Shown: positions 23,601 through 36,352 of the stretch, one piece after another
How positions within the stretch are numbered: the stretch's first letter is position 1
How the letters are laid out: the number at the start of each line of letters is the position of its first letter
NCBI GenBank assembly: GCA_026214975.1
Contig: JAOBSW010000378.1
Coordinates: forward strand, 52,232 to 116,231
Direction: 5' to 3'
From: Gentiana macrophylla
Lineage: Eukaryota > Streptophyta > Magnoliopsida > Gentianales > Gentianaceae
DNA length: 64,000 nt
Notes under the pieces: model-generated
What the model was told of the DNA's origin: nothing
Database searches by the model: none
Seen by the model: the letters and a program-made list of their open reading frames with translations, nothing else
Program-made: the position numbers and the translations under genes

Positions 23601-26458
23601 TCTGTAGGTTGGTGATCGAATCACTATCCTTATCCTATCAGTTTTAGATTTATTAATTTTGGTTTAGCCTTAAAAATCAACTTCGATTTTAGATGACTAA
23701 CACTCTTAGACATACTCACCCATTCTTGACTTTCCGTAAATGGGAGCTTGGTTTTGAACTATGTGATTCGTGTGAGAGTAGACAACTACTCTTGAACACG
23801 TGGATGTCTATTCCCAGGTGTTACTTGTCGGACTTATTGGTGCTCTAATATGCTCGAAAAACAACAAATCCCCATAACATTCAAAGCTCCGCTTCGGTTT
23901 ATGAGTTCTAAATACAAAATGCAACGGTAATGCTTTGGTTATGCAGTTTTTAATTTTCACCAATTTGAAAATCTCTACGTGTAAACACTTACAGTTCTAA
24001 TGTTTCCAGAAAAATACAAATCATAAAACTCTCACTAGTTAAAACGCGATTCCAAATATGATCTAACTAACTGTGATTCCTTGATTTTCGATTTTCAATT
24101 AGACGATTCGTGTGTGAATCACCACACTGCTTGAAACTAGAAAAATTTCTAAAATCCAGGAAATCACCTTTGATCAAACTAAGTTTGTCTTCCGTTTGAC
24201 CATGAATGACCTTAGTGACATGCACCATATGTCTCTACAGTTTTAAAGGCAGAGAAAATATCTCTTTTGAAAAATAATTTGCATTATCAATTAACTAGTT
24301 CAGCGTCTGGTTGCTTCCATTTTTAGCAGAAGTCAATACTAGTCGATTATAAATTTTAAGCAATTTAGTAAGGGATATAATCTTTGTAAATAAAATGACT
24401 TATATTAATTCAAGTTTACTTCACTACTATATTTATTTTAGGAATTGTAAGCTAAAATTAAGTCTACTCTACCATTTCAAAGTTTTAACCTCTGCATCTC
24501 GATTCTTTGCATGGTAGGGTAGGTCGAAGAGATGCCAGTTAAAAGCGAACAATCTCGTCAATGAATAACAGGGAGAATCGAACATCCTTTATTCATTGAC
24601 TACCTTACTTTTAAGCCTAAGTATTACAAAAATACCCATGATAGGTGTGAACCTACTTCATGTGGATCTCTTAGTGCGCCGAGTGTGCCCGTCTTACGAG
24701 ATAGTGGTGAGCCGGCGAGTACCAGAAATCCCTATCACTTCCGGAGACCAAGCCATGAATGTTGATTAAGGGTGGACACCATCAGCAGGGGCAAATCAAA
24801 GCAGCGCAGCGGCGTCACATCTCTCACTTACTTGTATCTATAGTAGAGGCCGTGGGTTGACGTGTAGCTCCCGGCTCCAGCTCAATATTTTGGAAGTGGT
24901 GGTGGGTTAACTAACCCGTCTTTTGATGTTAACATAAAAGCACATCAAATCAAGGATTCGAATGAGTGCTGATGCGTGAAACAAAAGCCTACCCGTCCTA
25001 TTACAGTTAGAACATATGTAATGATCGGATGAGGAAATCGGGTCAAGAGAGCCATATTGAGATTAGAAGGAATCACCCCTCCGCTCTCGGTTTGGCTTAG
25101 TCTTGCGGACCCGATGCCTTTGTCCACACACTGGAGGGTTAAGTCGTTTGGCTGGCTTCCGTTGACCACCAACCTATAAGCCGAACCCGTTTTTATCAAA
25201 AGATTTCTGTTCTTTTACCATCATTCAATCTAAGTGAGTTTCTACGAATTGAAACGTGATCTCGTTTGGGCTTTAAGTGGATTCTGCGAGAACACACCCC
25301 GAAAAGGCTTAACGATTTTTATAACCCGTCCTACGGATCTTTAATTAGTTACTAAATTAAATTAATTACCACATATTAATAAAATTTCCAGCTAATTACG
25401 AGTTTGTATACATGTCTGTTTATTGCAAAATTGGAAATGCTACATGTATATCGTGGAGTGGTTATGATATGATGCATGTCATGGCAATTCGATTTTATAT
25501 CTATTTTATGATCAAACACATAAAAATAAATGTGGAAAAATTTAAGCAGCAGGATGGATTGGGTTGGCGCTTTGCATTATCCTAATCTGTTAGAAAATAA
25601 AAACATGAAACCTACTAACTTGGGGTTTCTTCTTTCTAACTAAATCACGCGGCTATTCGAACTCTTCGAAGCGATGGCATACCAAACGAACTCTGGATAG
25701 GAGTGAAACTTTCCGAGATCATATCTTCACTCCTTGAACTTTCAATATGGACGGTTGGATTAGTGCTTTGACTTGCAATGTTCTCAGTAAACCGCCTGAC
25801 TTGCTGCTGAATCTGACTTTGAAGCTGCACTGCATCAAGGACTTCCTGAAGGCAGATCGGAAGTCCGAGATGACTCCGATCTGACCTGAATTTTTATGGG
25901 TACGTCAAAGCTCCCAATTTTTGATCAATCCGAACAGTCGGATTTTCGTTTCAATGGTCCAAATCTCCCAGAAAATCGAGGAAGAAACAGGTAGTGTTTC
26001 TGTGAATCCGCACGTTTTCTGTTATAGCAACCTCTTCCCCGCGGCATCAAACCCAGGATATTGAAACGGACTCTGATCGTTATCAAAATTTGTGGAGTTG
26101 ATCATCATCTTCTAATCTTGATTGTGACCCGGAGGATCTTACGTTTCAGCAGTTTGATCAAGCGGGAAAGAAAAATACTAAACAGCTACTAACTAGATCT
26201 ATTTGCAAATTAAACTCTGGTAAAGATAAATTACGCAATTTCACTATACTCGTATGAACGAATTTTCATTGTTTATATGAGTGTACGATAGATCTAACAG
26301 TAAATTATGTTGACCCCAATCCATCTCTTCAACTACAACAATGCGCGCCAACATAAAAAATATGTAAGCAGCCATGGCCAAAATTTAAAATAAAAAGCTA
26401 CATGTTTTCGGCTGCGAAATCTAATATTTTATCTGAATAAATATAGATCCCTTGGCGA
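20660..26458 (-). mobile_element. Nearly full-length internal domain of copy C, inverted
   Basis: Read on the minus strand it runs from the remains of the primer-binding region (GCCAAGGGATCTATATTTAT, about 26453 downward) to the polypurine tract at 20672. It keeps the same block order as the plus-strand copies, including AGGGGTGATTCC (about 25070) and the 500-base leader module at 25640-26180. No gag or pol frame. The expected 5' LTR to the right is missing: at 26458 the sequence flips into a plus-strand copy. It carries an extra ~200-base block near 21010-21190 shared only with copy D (31360-31560). Confidence 0.8.
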
Positions 26459-29400
26459 GTTGAGATTAGAAGATGATGATCAACTTCCCACAAATTTTGG
26501 CGTCGATCAGTCCGTTTTCGATATCGTTTGATGCCTGCGAAGAGGCTCTCTGTAGGAAAACGCATGATTCGCAGATACACTACCTGTGACTTCCTCGATA
26601 TTCTGGGAGGATTTGGACCGTTGAAACGCAAATTCGACCGTTCAGATTGATCATCTTGGAGTTTGGAGCGTGCCATAAAAATTTCAGGTCGATCGGGATT
26701 CATCTCGATTCGATCTGCTCAAGGAAGTCTTGATGCAAGTTTGGTCAAAAGTCAGATTCAACATTAGTTTTGCAGTGGTTTGCGCCGGAGAAAGTGGTAG
26801 AGTCAACACGCGATCAACCGTCCATATTGCGAATTTCAAGGAGTGAAGATAAGATCTGGAAAATTTCGAAGATCAGATCATTACGTTTAGCTATGCCGAT
26901 CGTCAAGAGAGTTCGAACATTTGCCGATTTGGTTGAAAGTAATGAGCTTTCAGTTAGGGTTTTGGTTTTATTTTTTCTAATAGGTTAGATGCGAAGAAAT
27001 TGGCGATACATCACCGATGTTTAAATTTTCATGAATTTATTTTTATGTGTTCGATCCATAAAATAGATATATAAGCGGAATTGCCACCTGACGTGCATCA
27101 TATCATGTAAATCCCTCAAGTAAATCGTGTAGAATTTTAATTTTGGTAATTAAAATATGCAGTATACAAACTAAGTGTAATTAGTTGAAATTTAATATGT
27201 CGTGGTAATTAATAAATTTGTGGTAGATAATGATCGAGGCGGGTTATGAAATCGATTAGGCGCTTTCGATTGTGTGTTCTGCGGTGAACGCCTTAAAGCA
27301 AGCGAGATCACGTTTCGATTAAGTAGTGTCTCGTAGAGTGAATGATTGTTGAAAAGAACAATAAATCTTGGATAAAAAGTTACGCCTATAGGTTGGGTGG
27401 TCAACCAAGCTGAGCTAACGAACGACTTAAGCCTCCTGGTGTGATGTATGCACGGGGTCGAACAAAGTCAAGCCAAAGCAGGCGGAGGGGTGATTCCTTC
27501 TTAATCTCAATAAAGGCTCTCCTGACGACCCCGTCCGACTTGATCACATATGTTCCAGCGAATAGGGCGGGTAGAGCTTGCCTACGTTGCACCGACACCA
27601 TTCGAATCATGATTTGATGTGTGCTTTTATGTTAACATCAAAGGCGTGGTTATTAACCCACCACTTCCAAATATATTGAAGTGAAGCGGGAGGCGTAATA
27701 CGGCCTCTAGCTTATAGATGCAAGGTAAGTGAAGGTGACGCCGCCGGCGTTTTGATTTCGTCCCCCTAGGATGGTGTTCACACTTATCAACATTCATGGC
27801 TTGGTCTCGAAAAGGATATTTGCAGGTACTCGTCAGTCAGCTTGACCTATCCTACGACTGCACTTTCTAAGCGTACCTAAGAGATGCGATATAGTAGTGT
27901 CACACTCATCAAGGAGTATTTTTGATAAATACCTGGGCTACAAAGGAAGGTAATCAATGAATAAAGGGATTTACGATTCCTAGTTAGGATATCCGATTCT
28001 CACAAAGTTATTCATTGAGTTTAACGCGTTGATCTCTTCTGACCAATTTACTACGGCGGCCTTTGGTGCAAGGTTAAAACCCAGCTCGGAATGATAGAGT
28101 AGACTTATTTTTTGTTTACAATTCCTAAAATTTAATATAGTAGTGTTAAACTTGAATTAATTTTTGTCATTTTATTTACAAAGCGCTATCACCACTAAAT
28201 TGCTTACAATTGACTGTTTAATGACTTGATAAAAAGTGAAATAACTAGGACGTTGAGCTAGTTGTCGATAATGCATAATTATTTTCGGAAGAGATATTTT
28301 CTCTTAAGCCTTTTAAAACCGTGAATGACATATGCGCCGAGTGTCACTGGTGTCGATCGTGTCAAGCGAGACAAACTTAGTTTGATCAAAGCCATGATTG
28401 GACTTTGAAAATTCTTTGTAGTGAATTTTCGGTGTCAAGTGATTCACACACGTGCTCTAATTAAAAATCGGAAAATCATAAGCTGTCGCTAGTTTAGACG
28501 ATATTTGGAATCGATGAAACTAGTGGGAGTTTTATGATTTGTATTTTTCTCGAAACATTAGAGCTATGTGAAGTGTTCTACGAAGATTTTCAAATTAAAA
28601 ATTGAAAATCATAACATAAAGCATTCTTTGGTTGAAGCGGTATTTGGAACCCGATAAACTGGGAGCTTTAATCTTATGATTTGTTATTTTTCCGGTATAT
28701 TAGAAAATCGAAGAAGTCCCGGCGAGTAACACTCAAAATAGATCCCATCGCGTTCAAAGTAAGTGTACTACTCAAGCGAACCGCCGGTTCAAGAGCTGTT
28801 TCCATTCTACGGAAAGTCAAGAATGGGAAAGTATGTTTAAAAGTATTGATCATCTAAAAGCGAGTTGATTTTAAGGCAAAAACCGAAATTAATAAATCGA
28901 AAATCATAGAAATGGATAGTGATTTGGATCACCCAACCTATGAATCCTGGCGATTTTCTTGAGCTAAGTTCTTTGGAAGAACAAAGCGTGATGCATTTAA
29001 CGATTAAAAGAGTAAACAGCGGGGCGATTTAATTTTAGCACAAGATAATTGGAGTGATATAAAATGAATCTGATTCAATCCTTGAATATCGGCGGAAAAT
29101 TTATTTTCGGTTTAAAATTCGTTGGAACCGAATGGATTTACCTTCTATTCGATAATTTGTTTGTCATTATAAATAAGTAGAAAATACCATTTGTAGTCAT
29201 GCAATCAAACTGATCACTTTTGTTTGATAAAGTCAAAACTACTTACAATCTTTGAAAATATGTATATCTTAAGAACTATTAAAAGCAATTGGTTTCTATA
29301 TTTAGATAGCGGACTTCCGCATTATTCCATAAGTTGGTGCAGTCCACAAAACAAGACTTGAAGAGCGCTCAGGGTGATTCCTTTCTCAGTCTGCGGTTAG

Positions 29401-31781
29401 ATTGTCTTAAAGGTTCAATGACTAAGTTTCCTTTCAATTTGGAAAGGATAATGGTTATAAAGAAGTAATATTGCTTGTTCATGGCGACCTTCGAATTACG
29501 ATGAAAAGAAACAAGCTAGTAGGAGCACGAGTAGTGACTTCTTGTCTGTTACTATTCAAAAACTCCGGCAAGTTTATCCAAAATATTTTGAGTTTTCTCG
29601 TTTTTCAGAGATGGAAATCATTCAATACTCGCAAATGGGCCATCACATGTAGTCACAGGGATGATGCTCGGTCTACCTACGGTAAGTGAGCTTTGCTTTC
29701 ACTAAGGAAGAAACCATTGAATTGCCTTTACATGAATTTGTAGATGTGCCTACGATACTTCGCTTAACTCAATAAAGATATTGGAGAAGTGAAATAACGG
29801 TTTACATTGAAGTGTAGAACGAGAAGTCTACCTAGAATGTGCTTTTCGAATTGCGGATAATGAGTGTGATTGGTTCACCCAAATTCGTCAATATAAGCAT
29901 TTAAAGACACATGATGTGATGGTTTGGTACTAAATTTCACATACACGTTCATCGATAACCAATCGTTATATATCTTGTAGCATTGAGAAAAGGTTCGTTT
30001 CAGATTCTTGAGCATCGGGAAGGAGGCGATTATCTTTTGTTGCATCGCTTTACGATAGAGTCTATGAACAACAAACCTTGAACGAGTAATGAATTACTCA
30101 AGGTAGTTACTGAACGATTAGATCAAACCACATCCAAGCATTGGTTGTTGAGTGATGACACTAAGTACTTGGAGCGAACTAAACTCGAATTCGGGATCCA
30201 CCAAGAAAATGGTGGGAGTATGGTTTATCCATCACCGGGTATGAGTTCTGAGGCCTTGATAGCCTACGGGATCGATTGATGACCTCATGGCTCTTTGTGT
30301 AGTGTGTAGGATTCTCGATAATAGAGGAGTTGGTTTATAAGCCATAACCCATGAATGGAGTTAGTACTCAGGTCCATTCATACTTTTAGCAGAACCACAC
30401 GAGTGTCTAAGGAGCCGATGGGAAGTAATTGGATCTACATGGAAAAGTAGAATGAATCTGGAGTTTATCTTTGAGCAAAGCTTGAGTGGTCTCAGTGTAA
30501 TTCCTTAAGTAGTAGGAGTTAATGGGGCGAATGGACTCTCTTACCACTTAGTATTGCATGATTTCGTTCAGCGAGAAATAGGGGTGATTCCACGGAGACT
30601 TTCATGCCGAGACAAGCGGAATGCTGGATTCATTGAACGAAGAGATCTTCGGCAAGAACCTATGTGCAGGAAATTGTTGTCCAGGCTTATGTCCTTTGTG
30701 GATAAGAAACAAACCTCTTGGTCATTAAGTCACATGTTTCTAAAACATGTAGGATTTGGCCGTAATATTGATAAATCTTTGTAATTTGGATATCAATTTT
30801 AGCTCTGATGAGTGAATATATAAATATATATTAGTGTTTGTGAAGAGATAACACTTGCATCGATTGGAATCAACATTGGGTGTAACGTTATCTCCGAAGT
30901 GAAGGATACGACAATGCCACAATTCTCTGGCAGCGGAGATTTGGACAACATTCTTAAGAGTTTGACTCTGGTCGAATTCATTAAGATCCATCAACGTTTC
31001 CCATCCATCTTATTGGTTAAGATGATGCATCTGTGTATGCAACATTCAGAGGAAGTTCTACCCTATGCCTCAGAATGAACTTCTGTAATCTTCGGATCAA
31101 GAGAAATGGGATGAATTTCTCTTTCTAGTAAGAGATGGTCGAGGTTGTGAGCGTCAATTTTGACGAATCTTAGATTCATGAGTTAAGAAAGCAAGTTTAG
31201 TATGTCCTTTAGTATCTCTTGAGAGGCGAGGAATAATATGCGGGCATATTCAAATGTGAACTTGGATATGAGAATACAGCGGTTACGACTTTGTGTGATT
31301 AAGTGGATGATCGCAAGTCGATCTCGGTCTCGATGTTTACTCTTGTATTTGAAAGCTATTGCACGGAGAATCCGGCTAATGCCCAACTCGACTTTAACTG
31401 CGCTGTAGTGATTAGCGAGCTTTTGTATTAATAGGAAGGCGATATAAGCCCCGGATTTCCTTTGATTCTGGAGTGATTAGAGATTGAGGCCGATATGAAT
31501 CATTAGGCAAACGATGCATGGCGTAGCTTATAAGGATTCGAAATCGCAGAGTTAAAGAGCATATCGGGAAAGTACCACATGATTTAAATGGACGGCGGCG
31601 TTCGATTCTCTGGATCGCCTCGAGGGGTAACTTTACCGATCATTAAGACACATGACATTCGGATCATAATTGCTCCCGAGTCAGCGAGCTATCTCTGACC
31701 GGCATACCAGAGTGTACGGAATGCAAGTGGTTATGATAAGTTTTGTGGATACTAAATACAGGATGAGTCTCGGTTGCTTTC
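26459..31781 (+). mobile_element. Internal domain of copy D (plus strand, LTRs missing)
   Basis: Starts inside the leader module (GAGATTAGAAGATGATGATC) and runs collinear with the other internal domains to GTCTCGGTTGCTTTC, a few bases short of the first polypurine tract. Both LTRs are absent: the left end abuts inverted copy C, the right end is cut by unrelated sequence before the Ty3-like element. Blocks with two CTAGTT/GGTATTTGG modules (28480-28700) and GGGGTGATTCC (27487, 30581) are present. Noncoding. Confidence 0.78.
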
Positions 31782-31831
31782 ATCCGCAACGATCGTTTAT
31801 GGATCTAGATAAGTTAGGTGATCGTTTATGG
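31782..31831. other. Unassigned 50-base linker
   Basis: Contains GATCGTTTATGG twice and matches neither the copia-like internal domain nor the Ty3-like LTR. Possibly filler DNA at a junction. Confidence 0.4.
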
Positions 31832-33568
31832 CGAATACGGGTAGTTGCTAAGTAAAGTTGGATAAATGCGGTATCGATCCTCGAGGAAAGGATGTTGAAT
31901 CTAATCTAATTAATTCTTCTTGCATTAACTAAACCTAAACGCCTAAACTTCGGCGAAAATAAGCTGAAGACGGAGATTGTTAATCCAAAGCCGAGAAATA
32001 TAATTAACGAACAAAATAAATAAAACTACATCTCACGAAAAACATAGAAACTAACTAATAAGCCGAACAAACATAAACAAACCATGATCAACCTATTTAA
32101 AACAACCATCACTTTAACTTCGAAATCAATAAGATAGACAAACATTCATTCATTAGTTATCTTGGATTATTATCTTTTCTAATGAGCGTTTCCTCTTCCG
32201 ATTTATCACGCCATTAATTAGTTTACCTTCCGGTCTTAACTAATATCGATACAAATCAAAGATATGGATTAAATCCTAACCTAACGACATTATCCCTCAA
32301 CTTCCGTTTGTTGGAATAATTATTGTCAAATCTCCCTCACGATAATCTAATGAATCCTATTAACTTCCGTTATCTAAATTCGATTAACATGCGGCATAAA
32401 AACATGAAAGAGAACAAGAACAACATAATGAATTAAACACATGAAAAATCCTATCTTTCCGGTAGCAGGTGATATCCCCTCATTCCAATCTAAGATAATC
32501 TTGCATCAAATTAATCAAATTCGTGATCTCAAATAAATCTAGATATTTAACCTCTGAACTTCCGTTATGTATAGATTAAAGATCTACTCTTTCCTATAGT
32601 GATCTAAACTACACCGACTTCTTCAGTCATCGGTAGCATCTAAATCATTGCAATCATCTTCCGATTTATATTGCAAAGATACAATTGAACATAGAAAAGA
32701 AACAATTATAAATAAAACTTACAAAATATCCATAGAAAGGAATCAAAAGTGCTGCAGAAAAAGGATTACATGACTGCTACCATGGATGAAACTTCAAGCC
32801 TTCATCATGCTCGAACAAGAGAGGAAAGAACAAAATAAAGGCACTAAATCTAACTGCAGATCACCGAGCACAAGGCTGGGTGATCGGCCTTAACTCCCAA
32901 AAGCGTTTCTTTATGCAGTGTAATTTTCGTATGAAAAATCTGATGTAATTGTGGTTGAATCGCAGCTGCTTTTATAAGAAAAATCAAATCGGTTGCTTAC
33001 AGTAAAGGTGCGGACGCCCGTCCATAATGTCGGACGCCCGTTCCTCACTATTTTCAAGCAACAGCATCCAAACTTGTAACGCTCATATCTCTCGGCCTCA
33101 ATAAGTCGGAATGGAGTGATTAAATCTTGTAGAATCCTATCTTTAAGCCCTACAACTCTTCTCTTGAGGGTCAGAGTCAAATCGGTTGTTATCATATCAA
33201 GCACTGCGTCGGAAGTGAGGACTACCGGAATCCATCGATTTCACATTCATCTTGATTGATTTCTTTCCTTATATCTTTCAATCTTCCATAACTTTGATTG
33301 ATCCTTTCCAATCACGAATTTGGCTCTATAAAATCCTCTCTCCCATCATCAATGAGTATCTACAACAATAGGAAAACATACCAAAGCGTAACGTATTTCC
33401 AAAATAACATAAAATCATCAATTACGCACATAAATCGTTACGCGCGTTTTGCAATTTAACCTATTAGAAACACCATTTGCTCAATTAATCGATATAAAGC
33501 TCGATTTCTATGAAAAACATCTATATATGGGGAAATTTGATATAAAATATATCCTTAAAAACACTACA
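31832..33568 (-). mobile_element. 3' LTR of the Ty3-like element
   Basis: Collinear with 36444-38181, with the shared blocks TTAGTTATCTTGGATTATTA, CGGACGCCCG and CCTATTAGAAACACC. It starts (minus strand) TGTAGTGTTTTTAAGG at 33568. Its other end stops near GGGTAGTTGC, about 90 bases earlier than the 5' LTR appears to extend, so the tip is probably truncated. Confidence 0.75.
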
Positions 33569-33600
33569 AATTGACCCTGAACAACACCCCCACACTTAAA
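33569..33600 (-). other. Polypurine tract of the Ty3-like element
   Basis: The minus strand reads GTTTAAGTGTGGGGGTGTTG and then about ten bases before the TGTAGTG LTR start. The AAGTGTGGGGG core is the usual plus-strand primer of Athila/Tat-type elements. Confidence 0.7.
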
Positions 33601-33601
33601 C

Positions 33602-33621
33602 TTTTGCTCGTCCGAGCAAAA
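33602..33621. repeat. Perfect 9-bp stem-loop beside the polypurine tract
   Basis: TTTTGCTCG and CGAGCAAAA are separated by two bases. Similar hairpins adjoin the polypurine tract in related plant elements; a role in RNA folding or 3' processing is only a guess. Confidence 0.75.
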
Positions 33622-36336
33622 CAAAACAACAACAAACCATCAGAATCCACATAACGACCTGAGATATAGTCAAATCATGGCAAGCTAGTATTGACAAATC
33701 GACCTCACTCGGTGATGTGTAATGCGAACCTACTAAACTTCACCGATCCTCTCTTGATATAATACATCAAGCACTAACTTGAGTTATCCGAGGCCCATTA
33801 AACGAAAACTTCATTCTATCTGACACTTACTAACAAAAACTAATTACCAAGAACATAGTAACTAACTCACAACTAAATTCCTTTACTTAGTACCAGAAAA
33901 TACCTTCGCAGGTCTCTCATGAGTTTAGATCAACTTGACTTAGAATTCCACAAAAAAGCGTATATTTTATATTTCCTATAAATCGCGTCTCAAAGTATAA
34001 CACACTCCCTCCATTACATTAGGCGATCACCTGCAGAGATCACTCAATCCTATACTTGTCAAGGTAAACCACACTCCCCAATTGGGCGGTATCCAAATGG
34101 ACTCGAGATGATATTTACAAACAAAATTCCCTTAAAGAAATTCTATTCATTTATTATTTATAGATATATATATTTTTATATTTTTCAAACTCTTTAGAAA
34201 CTCTAAGGTCAAATATATTTCTAACACATTCAAGACTCTTAAAGTTTTCAAAACACTAAAATCTTGAGATTCTAAGCTGTGAGTATAGCACAAGTTCTTA
34301 ACTTTCATTAATGCTAAATAAGTGTTATACATATCAAGAATTAACTTTCAACCTTTAACTAACCGGAAACTATTCTATATTTGGCTCTTCATCTAATAGG
34401 TTAGTGAAATGAAAGTTCAAGTGTAGATCGACTTACTAAACTATTCTCGAACATGATATGACTCCGATAATAACAACTAAGATTGCGCGATTATAAAACT
34501 AGCATGCAATTGAAATGTTACTAAGATGAAACAAAAATTTTGAAAAATTTAGCACTCTTCATAGAAATATAACTACTTAGAGCAAATGAATGTAGATACA
34601 CATAAACCATCCCTCCCCACACTTAAATTACTGACATGTCCTCATGGTGTGCAAAAATAAAAAAGCAGAAAACTTAGGCGATTCGTTGTTGAAGGAGAAG
34701 CTAATGCAGAGTGGGTCGACCTACTTTGAGAAATGCTTGAAAGAAATCGAGAGATTGTGGACCATCCACCGGAAAAGCGATATGCGTCTAAAACTCACAA
34801 TAGCTAATGCAAATACCACGCACACTTGATAAACATTAAATACCTGCGGGGATAGGGAAGATAACATATAAAAAAGCTACGAGGAAAGGAAGTCTAGAGA
34901 ATTTTTAGATTAAACTCATATAAAGATGGACATATACATGGAATATTGCAAAATAGTAGGGCTAGGTGCAACTATATGAAAATGCATTACAATGCAATCT
35001 ACGTGAAAAATCCTAAAAATAAAATAAAAGCGAGGTAGTATTACGAGCAATGATTAACTACACTCAAAAGAAAAATAAACTAGGTGGTATTACGAAAACC
35101 AGCCGGTGATACACTTAAGAAAAATAAAAGGAAAAATAGAAAAACAATGCAACTATATGAAATGCAAGCTAAATGAAATGCATTTAAATGATATGCAAAA
35201 AAGAAAATAAAATAAAAGAAGAAAACTAGCCCACTTTATATGCAGCTTACGACATATATAAACGTCTACCACATAATGACGAGTTACGATAAGCGGCGTC
35301 ATCACATGAAGTGCGACCACGCCTTAAGACTTATCCGAAAGTGATGAACTGCAGAAACCAACAGTCATCTGCTCTAAGCGGTATAACTTCATATGGAGAA
35401 AAGGGCGTAGCATCACGGAAAACCGGCCAGTAGCTACCCATATGAACTATAAAACAAAAGCTTACGTAAGTCTTAAAAGCTTAAAAGATTCATCGGAGCG
35501 GTATGTAGCATACGGGAACCGGACATTAGCTACTAATTAACCATAAAACGACGTTTATAGCATACGAGAACAATGATTAACTCATAACATAGATGAATCA
35601 AGTATATGAAAATAAATCAATTATTTTGCAGATTAAGCCAGATGGAAAGATATAAATATGCAAGTTTAGAATCATCTAAATAAAAACAATTACCCACGAA
35701 GCTCAAATTAAAGTATCCATATCAAATAAAAGCATTGAAAATAAAATCAAGAAATTTAGAACTGGATCAATTTGAACCAGTGACGTTCACTTAGCGTCGA
35801 GAGCTGGGCGGGCGTTCCACCTTAGGCGGCACAAATGCGCATTTTGAAAACCCGACCAGGACGGGCGTTGAAAGTCATACGCCGGCTCGTCTGTAGTCCA
35901 AATCGAGGCAGATTGAAAATATTTGAGCAGAAGGCCCAATGCTTTGCCTTCGTCACCTGCGGAGATGAAGAAGAAGCGGGCGGGCGTCCAGCGAAAAGAC
36001 GCATTTCATCCATACAACAAGAATACACAGGCAAAGGAAAAACACAGCAAAACCTAAATACTTATGAACACAACACGGCCATACGAGATCACGGCCACGG
36101 CTGAGCCTTATCAAATTAAGCACAGGGGTTAGACTAGGTAACACAGCCAAACATATAAACTTCAAGTAAAACAAGTTTGTAAGTAAAAACTTTTGCACAT
36201 TCTTAACCTAACGCAGTCCTTCGAAACACGGCAAAATAAAAACTCTCAACTTGGTATCACGCTACTTATAATAAAACAAAAATAAAACGTAACAAAATCG
36301 AGAACTAACAAAACTAGATTCAACATGTACACCTAT
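33622..36336 (-). mobile_element. Noncoding interior of the Ty3-like element
   Basis: AT-rich, with no frame above about 90 codons and none recognisable. It holds a second polypurine-like block (plus-strand CTCCCCACACTTAAATTAC, about 34612-34630), a run of imperfect GTAGCATACGGGAACCGG-like repeats at about 35030-35590, and GC-rich GGGCGTTCC/GGGCGTCC motifs at 35800-35990. Confidence 0.6.
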
Positions 36337-36352
36337 TCCCGGCAGGCGCCCA
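36337..36352 (-). other. Primer-binding site of the Ty3-like element
   Basis: The minus strand reads TGGGCGCCTGCCGGGAA, close to TGGCGCCGTTGCCGGGGA, the Asp-tRNA-type site used by Athila-like plant gypsy elements. Confidence 0.65.

Noticed and set aside
35822..36198. Overlapping frames of 70-89 codons on both strands in the Ty3-like interior
   Set aside because: Open on both strands because the region is locally GC-rich; no Gag or other motif.
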